From Thiosocius sp963808165 (lineage in GTDB: Bacteria; Pseudomonadota; Gammaproteobacteria; Chromatiales; Chromatiaceae), in NCBI GenBank assembly GCA_963808165.1, contig CAWEET010000008.1:59405-123404 (forward strand): a DNA stretch of 64,000 nt, read 5' to 3'. Shown here piece by piece: positions 1-7,424 of the stretch. Made by a program: the position numbers and the translations under genes. The notes under the pieces were generated by a model, which saw only the letters and a list, made by a program, of their open reading frames with translations, was not told where the DNA came from and did not search any database. The first letter of the stretch is position 1, and every line of letters begins with the position of its first letter.

Positions 1-810
1 CTCGTTGCCGCGTTCACCGCATCCGACGTAGATGACGATATCCGCGTTCGACCAGCGCGCCACCTGCTGCTGCACCATGGTCTTGCCCGCGCCGAACGGC
101 CCGGGTACCGCCCCCTTACCGCCTTTGAGCAGCGGAAAGAAGGTGTCGAGGATGCGCTGTCCGGTGATCAGCGGTTCTACGCCGTGGTCGCGTTTCCTGT
201 AAGGCCGCGGCCTGCGGACCGGCCAGCGATGATACAGCTTGAGTTTGTGTACCTCACCCTTGCTGTCGCGTACCCTGGCGACGGTCTTGTCCAGCGTGTA
301 TTCGCCGGCCGGCGCCAGATCGATGAGTTCGCCAGCGATATCCGGAGGCACCAGGATGCGGTGCTCGATCGTCTCAGTCTCCTGCACGGTGCCCAGCCGG
401 GTACCCGGGGTGACCTTCGTGCCGCATTCCAGGTCATAGCTTGGACTGAACGACCAGGCGCGTTCCCGATCGAGCGAATCGATGCGCAGGCCGCGCGGGA
501 TATTGTCACCCGCCTTGTCGGCGATCTCCTGCAGCGGTCGCTGCACGCCGTCGAAGATGCCTTGTAACAGTCCGGGACCCAGCTCCACCGTCAGTGGGTG
601 GCCGAGACCTTCCACCGGCTCGCCCGGGCGCAGACCATCGGTCGATTCATAGGCCTGAACGATCGCATCGTCACCCTCGAGCGCGATGATCTCGCCGACG
701 ATGTCGAGCGAGCCAATGCGCACCTGCTCGCCATTGCGCCCGCCCGGCAAATGGACGCGCAGGATTGGTCCGTTGATCTCGCGGATACGGCCACTGCGTG
801 CATCATTCAT
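1..810 (-). CDS. ntpA: V/A-type ATP synthase catalytic subunit A (partial, N-terminal 270 residues)
   Basis: Catalytic nucleotide-binding subunit of the V1/A1 head, coupling ATP hydrolysis or synthesis to ion movement through the membrane rotor. The visible part holds the N-terminal beta-barrel, the A-subunit bulge domain, and a P-loop GPFGAGKT at about residues 237-244 followed by the GERGNE motif at the window edge. GPFGAGKT is typical of A/V-type A subunits and differs from F-type beta. The ATG at 808-810 overlaps the TGA of the preceding subunit E gene (ATGA), so translation is probably coupled. The gene runs off the left end; subunits B and D, which normally follow, are expected outside the window. 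Confidence 0.95.
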   Translation of the reverse strand, partial: MNDARSGRIREINGPILRVHLPGGRNGEQVRIGSLDIVGEIIALEGDDAIVQAYESTDGLRPGEPVEGLGHPLTVELGPGLLQGIFDGVQRPLQEIADKAGDNIPRGLRIDSLDRERAWSFSPSYDLECGTKVTPGTRLGTVQETETIEHRILVPPDIAGELIDLAPAGEYTLDKTVARVRDSKGEVHKLKLYHRWPVRRPRPYRKRDHGVEPLITGQRILDTFFPLLKGGKGAVPGPFGAGKTMVQQQVARWSNADIVIYVGCGERGNE

Positions 811-1469
811 TGCGGTCCTCCGCTGCGGGCACTGGCGTTGATGTCGGCGGGAAACAGCTGCTGCAGGATCACCCGTTGAATACCCGCTTCGAAGCGCGCC
901 AGGCGTCCCTCGAAACGGTTGTCGACCTGGGCACGGTTGTCGCGCGTACGCAGTTTGATCCCGCCACTGCCCCAGGTCGGCGCGTCCGCCAGCTGGATGC
1001 TGCGTTCGGGCGCGGCCTCGGCGACCAGCGCCGGCCACTCGGCAGGCAGCCACGCGATGTCGTCCGCGTTGACCTCCGCCGTCAGCTCACCGGCCGGCAA
1101 CAGACCGGCAGCGTCGCGCACCATCTCCACCAGCCAGGCCCGATAAGCGCTGCGGTCGGCGCGCAGCTCCTGCATGCGCTGCGCGAGGCGCGTCTGCACC
1201 GTCTGCACCAGCTCCCAGCGCAACTGGTCGAGGCGTGCCTGCATCTTCAGTTCGCTTGCCTGGGTGACGCGCCGAAAGTGCCGCTCCGCCTCCGCCTTGG
1301 CGACCAGTACCTCCCGCTGCTCGGCGAGATGCACGCGCTCGGCGACATCCCGCAGGATGGTATCGCGCTGGCGACTGGCCTTGTCATGGAACTCCTGTGC
1401 CAGTTCCGTGGCGCGCGTCATTATCGCCGCTTCAAGGGCGTGCAGCTGACTCTCGGCGGACTGGCTCAT
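807..1469 (-). CDS. ntpE: V/A-type ATP synthase subunit E (peripheral stalk)
   Basis: A 220-residue protein with a long charged coiled-coil N-terminal half (about residues 1-110) and a compact C-terminal domain, the usual layout of subunit E, which forms the peripheral stalk with the G/H-type subunit and holds the A3B3 head against rotation. It overlaps subunit F upstream (ATGA-like, 1466-1469) and subunit A downstream, so it sits inside a tightly coupled operon. Identity rests on length, predicted coiled coil and position between F and A; subunit E sequences are poorly conserved in general. Confidence 0.88.
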   Translation of the reverse strand: MSQSAESQLHALEAAIMTRATELAQEFHDKASRQRDTILRDVAERVHLAEQREVLVAKAEAERHFRRVTQASELKMQARLDQLRWELVQTVQTRLAQRMQELRADRSAYRAWLVEMVRDAAGLLPAGELTAEVNADDIAWLPAEWPALVAEAAPERSIQLADAPTWGSGGIKLRTRDNRAQVDNRFEGRLARFEAGIQRVILQQLFPADINASARSGGPQ

Positions 1470-1789
1470 GTTGTGTCTCCGTCCATGCCGAGCAGTTGTC
1501 GGATATGGTCGTCGATCGAACTGCGCATCTGGTCGGGTCGGGTCAGGGCCGGCACCTGGGTCACCAGGATTCGTCCGCCCTCGCGTCTCACCTGCTCGAG
1601 GCGCTGGCTGCCGGATGCTGCCAGTTGTTGATCGATCACCACGAATGCGGGTGTGCGCGACGTCATCAGATGGTCGAGCATATCGTCCAGTTTTGCGATG
1701 TCGGCATCCGGGTAGACTTCGAATCCGGCCAGGCGGAATCCAGTGGCCAGAGCGGCATCGCCGAGAAACAGTTGGCGGTTCTGTTCCAT
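1466..1789 (-). CDS. V/A-type ATP synthase subunit F (central stalk)
   Basis: 107 residues, the usual size for subunit F, a Rossmann-like protein that binds the central rotor stalk. The N-terminal stretch (LGDAALATGFRLAGFEVYP) matches the family pattern of a strand, a glycine/alanine turn and GF-x-LAG. A second strand (AFVVIDQQLA) follows, then an ILVTQVP segment. It lies 9 bp after the rotor K gene and overlaps subunit E by 4 bp. No symbol is given because bacterial ntp naming assigns the letter G to this homologue in some species. Confidence 0.87.
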   Translation of the reverse strand: MEQNRQLFLGDAALATGFRLAGFEVYPDADIAKLDDMLDHLMTSRTPAFVVIDQQLAASGSQRLEQVRREGGRILVTQVPALTRPDQMRSSIDDHIRQLLGMDGDTT

Positions 1790-1798
1790 TTGGCAGCC

Positions 1799-2251
1799 TC
1801 AGACCCGGTTCAGCAGCAGAATCGACAGCACCAGGCCATAGATCGCGATGCCCTCTGCCAACCCCAGATAGACCAGGGTGCGTCCGAACATTTCCGGCTT
1901 CTCCGAGACGGCGGCGAGCGAGGCCGCGCCGATCGGGCCGACCGCGATACCGGCGGCGATCGTGCTGAATGCGGTTGGCAGGGCGATGCCGATGAACGCC
2001 AGGCCCATGCCGGTGCTGACCTCGGCCGCTCCTGTCGCCGCCGCGGCGGCCTCGGATGCGGCCAGCGCATCGCTTACCCCCAGAAACGCAGCAGCGAGTT
2101 GCGCGCCGAAGAACAGGACGATGTTCGTGACGACGGTTGGCATGAACAGCCGCCGTGCCCGGGCCGGTTCCAGCGGCCGATAGTGCAGGTAGATGCCAGC
2201 CATGATCATGCCCAGCAGGGCGATGGTGAGGAGGGCGATGATGGTCGTCAT
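1799..2251 (-). CDS. ntpK: V/A-type ATP synthase rotor subunit K (c-ring proteolipid) with N-terminal extension
   Basis: Membrane rotor subunit carrying the translocated ion. The C-terminal half is a classic c-type hairpin: a small-residue helix ending IAAGIAVG, a SEKPEMF loop, and a second helix LGLAEGIAIYGLV whose Glu133 is the expected ion-binding carboxylate. Before it lies an N-terminal region of about 75 residues with two more hydrophobic helices (about 3-24 and 36-59) that lack a carboxylate and the c-subunit glycine motifs. The total of 150 residues is longer than a single-hairpin K (about 70-100) and shows no duplicated c-fold. Start chosen at ATG 2251; a longer reading frame upstream only overlaps subunit I. 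Ion specificity (H+ or Na+) cannot be read safely. Confidence 0.9.
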   Translation of the reverse strand: MTTIIALLTIALLGMIMAGIYLHYRPLEPARARRLFMPTVVTNIVLFFGAQLAAAFLGVSDALAASEAAAAATGAAEVSTGMGLAFIGIALPTAFSTIAAGIAVGPIGAASLAAVSEKPEMFGRTLVYLGLAEGIAIYGLVLSILLLNRV

Positions 2252-2264
2252 GGGTACTCCAGGT

Positions 2265-4172
2265 TCAGCGGGTGAGTGTTGTCTGTGGGCGTCCGACGCG
2301 TAGTGGCTTGAAAGGGGTGCCGTCGCCGTAGAAGTAGCGCGAAAAGCCTTCGTAATACTCCAGCCGGAGGGTCTGTATTGCCACGATGATGCCTTCCAGC
2401 ACAATGACAAACAGGTTGCCCAGTATGAGCGTGATCCAATGGCCCACCGTGCCCATGCTGTCGGCCAGCGTGAACACGGCCAGCGAAAGCGCCACGTGAT
2501 TCAGGCTGAAGGCTGCAACGCGCAGGAACGAAAGCGAGCTGGCGACGTAGCCGTTGACGATTTCGAAGGTCTCGATCAGCGTGGTGAAGATCCGCTCGCC
2601 GTACGGTGCATCGGACGACTGCCATTGATAAGCGATCAGTAGCAATAGCGTGACGACGATCATCATCGTTGCCAGCAGCGGGAATCCATTGCCCTGCACG
2701 AAGTTCACCAGGCCGCCGAAAAGCGCGAGGTAGAGTATTAGCGAGAACAGCCCCCCGGGGCCAAACAGCGCGCCGGCCTGATCGCCGGACAACAGGCGAT
2801 TGCTGATCGCGATGGCAGACCCGAGGGTGAGAAAGGCGACGCCCCAGCCGAGCGCGACGGTAAGCATGTAGATCGGATCGGACATCGGGGCGATCCAAAG
2901 CGGATCCACCCAATGCTCGACACCAAAGATGCTGCCGTAGAGCCAGCCGAACAGCATGGCTGATGCGCCGGCCAGAACGAACAAGTAGGTAAAGGCGCGC
3001 AGGCGTCGGCGCAACACCAGTCCGGCCACGACGATCACTGCGCCATGGCCGATATCGCCGAACATCATGCCGAACATTGCGGCGAAGGTGATGGCGAAAA
3101 GCAGGGTCGGGTCGAATTCGCCGAAGCGCGGCACGCCATACTGTTGGACCAGCAGCGCGAACGGCTTCAGCAGGCCGCGTTTCCGCACTGGCACGGGGAC
3201 CAGGTGGCGCTCAGCGGCGCGCGGTGCACGTGATTCGAGAAGAAAGGGCAGGCTCAGACCTTCGGTAAGCCTTTGCTTCACTTCTGCCAGTCGGCTGGCC
3301 GGGATCCAGCCCTGCATGGCCGCCAGTGGCCCGCGCGTGCGCGCGGCCCCCCGCAGGCTCGCATAGGGCTCGGCCGCCTCGAGCATCTGTCGTGCGCGCA
3401 GTAACTGACGCCGGTTGGTGCTCGACCAGTTGGCGAGCCGGCCGCGCAGTTGCTGGCAATCCTGATCCAGCTTCTGTCGGCGCGCCTGCAGTTCGTCGCG
3501 CAGTGCGCTGGGGTTGTCGTCGAAGCTTTCCGGGATGGTCAGCGGCTGATAGGCGGCTGCGTGCAGCACGCTGTCGAGTATCGCTGCATCTTCGCGCTTG
3601 CCGGCAATCAGAATGCGCCGTGTATCGCCGTCGCCGGCAACGTCCAGTATCAGATGATCGGAAAGTTGCAGTACATCGCTCAGGCGAGACAGGTTCGCGG
3701 TCGGCAGGGTGCCGATGCGCATGTCCAGGTGCTCATGCTCGACCTGCAGGCGACTCAGATCGATATCCAGGTCGGCAAAGTCCTCGAGCGATTTTTCCAG
3801 TTGGTTCAGGTCACGGAATTCATCTTCGATACGGTGCAACGCCTCGTCGCAGGGTGCGCATTGTTGCCACGCATCGGTCAGCCACTGGTCGACCTCCACC
3901 AGTTGCTCCCGGCGCAGGACCAGCAGCGGCGTGTCGGAATCGTCCGGGGGCAGCTCGCCGAGCAGTCCGACCAGACGATCGAGATGACCCCAGGCGCGGC
4001 GGATGCGGGCGCGAAAGGTCGAGCCCGGTATCTCCGGCAGTTCGGACTCGAGCAACGGGCGCTCGTCGGGAGCGAAGGCCTCGAGTTCGGCCAGTATCAG
4101 GCTGGCGCGCGGCAGGTCTTCGCGCATCAGCTTCAGGGTGATATGCCGCATGTCGTATCCGGCACGGATCAT
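2265..4172 (-). CDS. ntpI: V/A-type ATP synthase subunit I (membrane stator)
   Basis: A 635-residue stator subunit forming the ion half-channels next to the K ring. The N-terminal half (about residues 1-330) is soluble and rich in coiled coil. The C-terminal half contains about seven or eight hydrophobic helices, beginning near the GVPRFGEFDPT segment, which together with FGMMFGDIGHGAV is a hallmark of subunit I/a. Length fits the 600-660 residue family range. The ATG at 4172 overlaps the stop of subunit C (ATGATC) and follows an AGGAG motif at good spacing, so it is preferred to the internal methionine at residue 8. Confidence 0.95.
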   Translation of the reverse strand: MIRAGYDMRHITLKLMREDLPRASLILAELEAFAPDERPLLESELPEIPGSTFRARIRRAWGHLDRLVGLLGELPPDDSDTPLLVLRREQLVEVDQWLTDAWQQCAPCDEALHRIEDEFRDLNQLEKSLEDFADLDIDLSRLQVEHEHLDMRIGTLPTANLSRLSDVLQLSDHLILDVAGDGDTRRILIAGKREDAAILDSVLHAAAYQPLTIPESFDDNPSALRDELQARRQKLDQDCQQLRGRLANWSSTNRRQLLRARQMLEAAEPYASLRGAARTRGPLAAMQGWIPASRLAEVKQRLTEGLSLPFLLESRAPRAAERHLVPVPVRKRGLLKPFALLVQQYGVPRFGEFDPTLLFAITFAAMFGMMFGDIGHGAVIVVAGLVLRRRLRAFTYLFVLAGASAMLFGWLYGSIFGVEHWVDPLWIAPMSDPIYMLTVALGWGVAFLTLGSAIAISNRLLSGDQAGALFGPGGLFSLILYLALFGGLVNFVQGNGFPLLATMMIVVTLLLLIAYQWQSSDAPYGERIFTTLIETFEIVNGYVASSLSFLRVAAFSLNHVALSLAVFTLADSMGTVGHWITLILGNLFVIVLEGIIVAIQTLRLEYYEGFSRYFYGDGTPFKPLRVGRPQTTLTR

Positions 4173-5203
4173 GCGGCTGTCTCCTGTAGCGGGTCTATTG
4201 CCTCACGCAGCAGATCGTCGCTCAGACCATCCACGCGCGCGTGGACGATCGCATACAGCGTCGTGATTTCACCGTAGCGCAGCACCAGGTAGGCGAGCAC
4301 GCTGGTCAGTGCCGAGGGACTGCGGCGCATGGCGCGTTCGGCATGAGCGAACAGATCCCTGCGCATCGCGGCCTCGATCAGTGTGATCTGCTTTGGCATA
4401 TCGCCGTGGCTGAGCAGGTTCGCGGGGAGCGTCCTAACAGCTTCGTCGAGAGTTTCGGCCTGTAGCAACTGCTGCAGTACCGCCCGGTTCAGCACACGGC
4501 CACCATCGATCGCGAGATACAGTACCTCGCTGGCCTGCAGTCCGTAGTTGAACCGGTAGCGCAGGCTCCAGACAAGGTTGTGGCGGTCGACGATGCGTCC
4601 GATCAGGTCCTGCGTCTCGGTTCGGTCATGGCCGGAGAGCTGCTGTGCGCGTTTGCTGAGATCGCTGTAGAACTGCTGGTCGAGCGTGGCGTCCAGCAGG
4701 AAAGGATCCGGGCGCTCCTCGTATTGACGCAGCGCCTGCGTGGCGAGGCTTTCGTAGCGCGTCTTCTGCAGATGGCGCAGCAATTCGGGGACGCTGTCGG
4801 TGTTGAGCAGCTCATCGTGATTGAGGCTCAGAAAGCCGGGCAGCTCGAACAGACTGCGTTCGATTTCCTCGTTCGGCAACTGGCCGATCTTGCCGCGCAC
4901 CAGGGCCTTGATGTTCAGCAGTTCATAGCGGCTGGCCCATTGTGTGAGCAGGCGCCGCGCAGGACCCTCCAGCGGGCGCAGCAGCGCACTCAGCTCGTCC
5001 AGCCAGGTCTGCATCAGCGCACGTTCGAAGGCGGCGAGGCGGGTAGCCTCGCTGTTGCTGCTGATTTCTGCGAAGCCGGTGGTTGCCGCCAGTTCGTCCA
5101 GCGGGAGCCCTGCCAGCTCGTCGAGTTTTTCATGCCCCAGCAGGTTGGCGGTCATGATCGCCAGGCGAGTGCGAAGATAGGCCTGGTCGGCGAGCCCTTT
5201 CAC
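4169..5203 (-). CDS. ntpC: V/A-type ATP synthase subunit C
   Basis: 344 residues, the all-helical funnel-shaped subunit C (AC39/d family) that links the central stalk to the K ring. Supported by length, an almost wholly alpha-helical composition, the segment RYRFNYGLQASEVLYL in the C-terminal third (the family shows a similar NL-x-x-x-R-x-R-x-x-G pattern), and position between the G-like subunit and subunit I. It overlaps both neighbours by 4 bp, consistent with translational coupling through the operon. Confidence 0.87.
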   Translation of the reverse strand: MKGLADQAYLRTRLAIMTANLLGHEKLDELAGLPLDELAATTGFAEISSNSEATRLAAFERALMQTWLDELSALLRPLEGPARRLLTQWASRYELLNIKALVRGKIGQLPNEEIERSLFELPGFLSLNHDELLNTDSVPELLRHLQKTRYESLATQALRQYEERPDPFLLDATLDQQFYSDLSKRAQQLSGHDRTETQDLIGRIVDRHNLVWSLRYRFNYGLQASEVLYLAIDGGRVLNRAVLQQLLQAETLDEAVRTLPANLLSHGDMPKQITLIEAAMRRDLFAHAERAMRRSPSALTSVLAYLVLRYGEITTLYAIVHARVDGLSDDLLREAIDPLQETAA

Positions 5204-5529
5204 GGTCGGTCGGCTTGGTTGCGGCCGAGCAGTGTGTCGAAAGCGGCCTCCAGTGCCGCCTCTTCGTGCGTCTCCGCGGCATCCCGCAGCTGGCCGAGCC
5301 GCTCCTGGAAGCGGCGCTCCATCTCGGCTACGGTTTGTTTCGCCCGTTGGTCGGACTTTTCCAGGAAAGAGGCATGCAATTCGGGTACGCGTGCCTCGAA
5401 CCGCTCTTCCTGTTGGCGTGCCTCGTGCAGTGTGCTCTGCACCAGGCGCTCACTGTCCGCCTGTGCCTTCTCGGCGAGGTCGCTGGCGGCGCTTTCGGCA
5501 GCCAGCAGGCGTTTCAGGGTGTCTTCCAC
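5200..5529 (-). CDS. V/A-type ATP synthase subunit G/H-like coiled-coil protein
   Basis: A 109-residue, highly charged, alanine- and glutamate-rich protein predicted to be almost entirely coiled coil, with no membrane segment. In V/A-ATPase operons a small protein of this kind (subunit G or H) heads the operon and pairs with subunit E in the peripheral stalk. It starts with GTG at 5527-5529 and ends overlapping subunit C by 4 bp. No good Shine-Dalgarno precedes the GTG, so the start is less certain than the identity. It is the first gene of the operon, so the promoter should lie at 5530-5646. Confidence 0.75.
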   Translation of the reverse strand: MEDTLKRLLAAESAASDLAEKAQADSERLVQSTLHEARQQEERFEARVPELHASFLEKSDQRAKQTVAEMERRFQERLGQLRDAAETHEEAALEAAFDTLLGRNQADRP

Positions 5530-5646
5530 GGTGGGGGGTGCTCATACATCTTCAGACCGGGCAGATGCATAGTTTAATCCGGGCAGACCGCTTGCGTCGT
5601 GGAGATGGGTCCTTTGTTGACCTGCATCATGGCTTGGCGGCACGCA

Positions 5647-6030
5647 TCAATCGTCGTCAACGTTCAGCAGCAGCACGAGCGCTACTCGACGATCCTCGGC
5701 CAACAGGATGTTGTATGTTCGGCAGGCGGCGCCGTTGCTCATGATCTCGAAGCCGATGCGGAGATCCATCAGGGTCGTGAAGACCGCCGGGTCAGGAAAT
5801 TCCTGGGTCTCGCCGGTGCCGATGATCACTACCTCGGGCTGATGCTCCAGAATCGGTTGGAGATCGGCCGCGCAAAGCTCGGGAGCGGACCTTGGTTGCC
5901 AGTCGGTAAGGAGCTGGTTGGGGAGAACGATCAGGCTGCTGGTGAAATGCCGCTCCCGGATCTGCACCCTGCCGGGCTCGTAGCTCCTGATGGTGTTGAC
6001 GCCGCGGGCGTTGTCGAGGGCCATTTTCAT
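5647..6030 (-). CDS. Mth938-like (DUF498) domain protein
   Basis: 127 residues with the Mth938/DUF498 fold signature: an early segment SYEPGRVQIRERHFTSSLIV, a central EVVIIGTGETQEFPDP and a late GFEIMSNGAACRTYNILLAE. In many proteobacteria these small soluble proteins sit near respiratory or protein-translocation genes, and the human homologue NDUFAF3 is a complex I assembly factor; a comparable role here is unproven. Start taken at ATG 6030, preceded by AGGACAAG at normal spacing; an in-frame ATG at 6024 and a further one upstream are alternatives. It is divergent from alaC and ends 117 bp before the V-ATPase operon. Confidence 0.8.
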   Translation of the reverse strand: MKMALDNARGVNTIRSYEPGRVQIRERHFTSSLIVLPNQLLTDWQPRSAPELCAADLQPILEHQPEVVIIGTGETQEFPDPAVFTTLMDLRIGFEIMSNGAACRTYNILLAEDRRVALVLLLNVDDD

Positions 6031-6089
6031 CGCGCTTGTCCTGGGTCGCACCGGCACTGTCGGAGACATGCGTCGTGGCGGCCTAATCG

Positions 6090-6118
6090 ATTAATTTCAT
6101 TGACATTTTAAACGTCAA
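6090..6118 (-). promoter_or_regulatory. Candidate sigma70 promoter for the Mth938-like gene
   Basis: On the minus strand TTGACG (6118-6113) and ATTAAT (6095-6090) are separated by 17 bp and face the gene starting at 6030. The -10 matches the consensus at four of six positions. It shares its -35 region with the promoter reading the other way toward alaC. Confidence 0.4.
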
Positions 6119-6129
6119 TCCTGTAGCTT
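6100..6129 (+). promoter_or_regulatory. Candidate sigma70 promoter for alaC-hom
   Basis: A perfect TTGACA (6100-6105) lies 18 bp from TAGCTT (6124-6129), placing the transcription start near 6136, about 37 bp before the alaC start codon. The local sequence is AT-rich compared with its surroundings. It overlaps an inverted repeat TTGAC-N9-GTCAA (6100-6118) that could be an operator. Confidence 0.55.
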
Positions 6130-6172
6130 ACGAGGTTTGATTTTTGCCCCGTCCCGCGCCCGAGGTCCAGCC

Positions 6173-7384
6173 GTGTCGTCCCCTGAAATGGAAGATTTCC
6201 CCAGAATCAAACGCTTGCCGCCATACGTGTTCGCGATCGTGAACGATTTGAAGGCGGAGGCGCGAGGGCGAGGCGAGGACATCATCGATTTCGGAATGGG
6301 CAACCCGGACCAGCCGACGCCTAAGCATATCGTCGACAAGCTGGTCGAGGCGGCCCAGCGGAACGGTACACACCGTTACTCAGTATCGCGTGGCATCCCG
6401 CGTCTGCGACGGGCGATCTGCAACTGGTACAAGGATTACTACGACGTGGACCTGGACCCGGATACCCAGGCTATTGTGACGATCGGTTCGAAGGAGGGTC
6501 TTGCTCACTTGGCGCTCGCCTGCATGGGTCCCGGAGACTCGGTTCTGGTACCGAATCCGGCATATCCGATCCACCCCTACGGCTTCATCATCGCGGGCGC
6601 CGATGTGCGCCACGTGCCAATGACCCCGGAACACGATTTCTTCGAGGAGTTGCACAAGGCGATCGAGGAATCCTGGCCACGCCCCAAGATGCTGGTGGTC
6701 AATTTCCCGAGCAACCCGACGGCCGAGTGTGTCGATCTGGACTTCTTCGAACGCATCATCGAGATCGCCAAGGCGAACAATATATGGGTCATCCACGACC
6801 TTGCGTATGCGGCGATCTCGTTCGACGGCTACAAGTCGCCCTCGATCCTCCAGGTGCCCGGTGCGGACGAGATTGCGGTCGAGTTCTATTCCATGTCAAA
6901 GACCTACAGCATGCCCGGTTGGCGGGTCGGTTTCATGGTGGGCAACAAGACGCTGGTGGCCGCACTGGCCAAGATCAAGTCGTACCTCGACTATGGAATG
7001 TTCACTCCGATCCAGGTTGCCGCGATCGCCGCGCTCGAGGGTCCGCAGGACTGTGTGCGGGAGATTCGCGACATGTACCAGCGGCGCCGGGACGTGCTGT
7101 GTGACGGGCTCAACGGGATGGGGTGGAAGGTCAAGAAGCCCAAAGCGACCATGTTCGTATGGGCGCCGATCCCCGAGCCTTACAAGCAGATGGGCTCTCT
7201 GGAGTTCTCGAAGAAATTGCTGCGTGAAGCCAAGGTTGCCGCGTCGCCCGGCATCGGGTTCGGTTCGTACGGCGATGATCATGTGCGCTTCGGCCTGATC
7301 GAGAACGAACATCGCACGCGCCAGGCGCTGCGTGGCATCAAGGAGATGTTTCGCCGCGATGGCGTCATCAGAATACCGGACTGA
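6173..7384 (+). CDS. alaC: Alanine transaminase AlaC (class I/II aminotransferase)
   Basis: 403-residue PLP-dependent fold-type I aminotransferase that interconverts pyruvate and glutamate with alanine and 2-oxoglutarate. Visible marks are the N-terminal FPRIKRLPPYVF, the substrate-side GMGNPDQPTP, NFPSNPTAE, and the PLP lysine at about residue 243 in YSMSKTYSMPGW. Length matches E. coli AlaC (412). Start chosen as GTG 6173 because a GAGGT motif lies 6 bp upstream and the family begins close to the MEDFPRIKR segment; ATG 6188 is an alternative. It lies 40 bp before hom on the same strand, an arrangement common in proteobacteria and suggestive of co-transcription. Confidence 0.92.
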   Translation: MSSPEMEDFPRIKRLPPYVFAIVNDLKAEARGRGEDIIDFGMGNPDQPTPKHIVDKLVEAAQRNGTHRYSVSRGIPRLRRAICNWYKDYYDVDLDPDTQAIVTIGSKEGLAHLALACMGPGDSVLVPNPAYPIHPYGFIIAGADVRHVPMTPEHDFFEELHKAIEESWPRPKMLVVNFPSNPTAECVDLDFFERIIEIAKANNIWVIHDLAYAAISFDGYKSPSILQVPGADEIAVEFYSMSKTYSMPGWRVGFMVGNKTLVAALAKIKSYLDYGMFTPIQVAAIAALEGPQDCVREIRDMYQRRRDVLCDGLNGMGWKVKKPKATMFVWAPIPEPYKQMGSLEFSKKLLREAKVAASPGIGFGSYGDDHVRFGLIENEHRTRQALRGIKEMFRRDGVIRIPD

Positions 7385-7424
7385 TTGTGTTATCCGGTCA
7401 GCGGAACAAATGGGAGACTGATTC

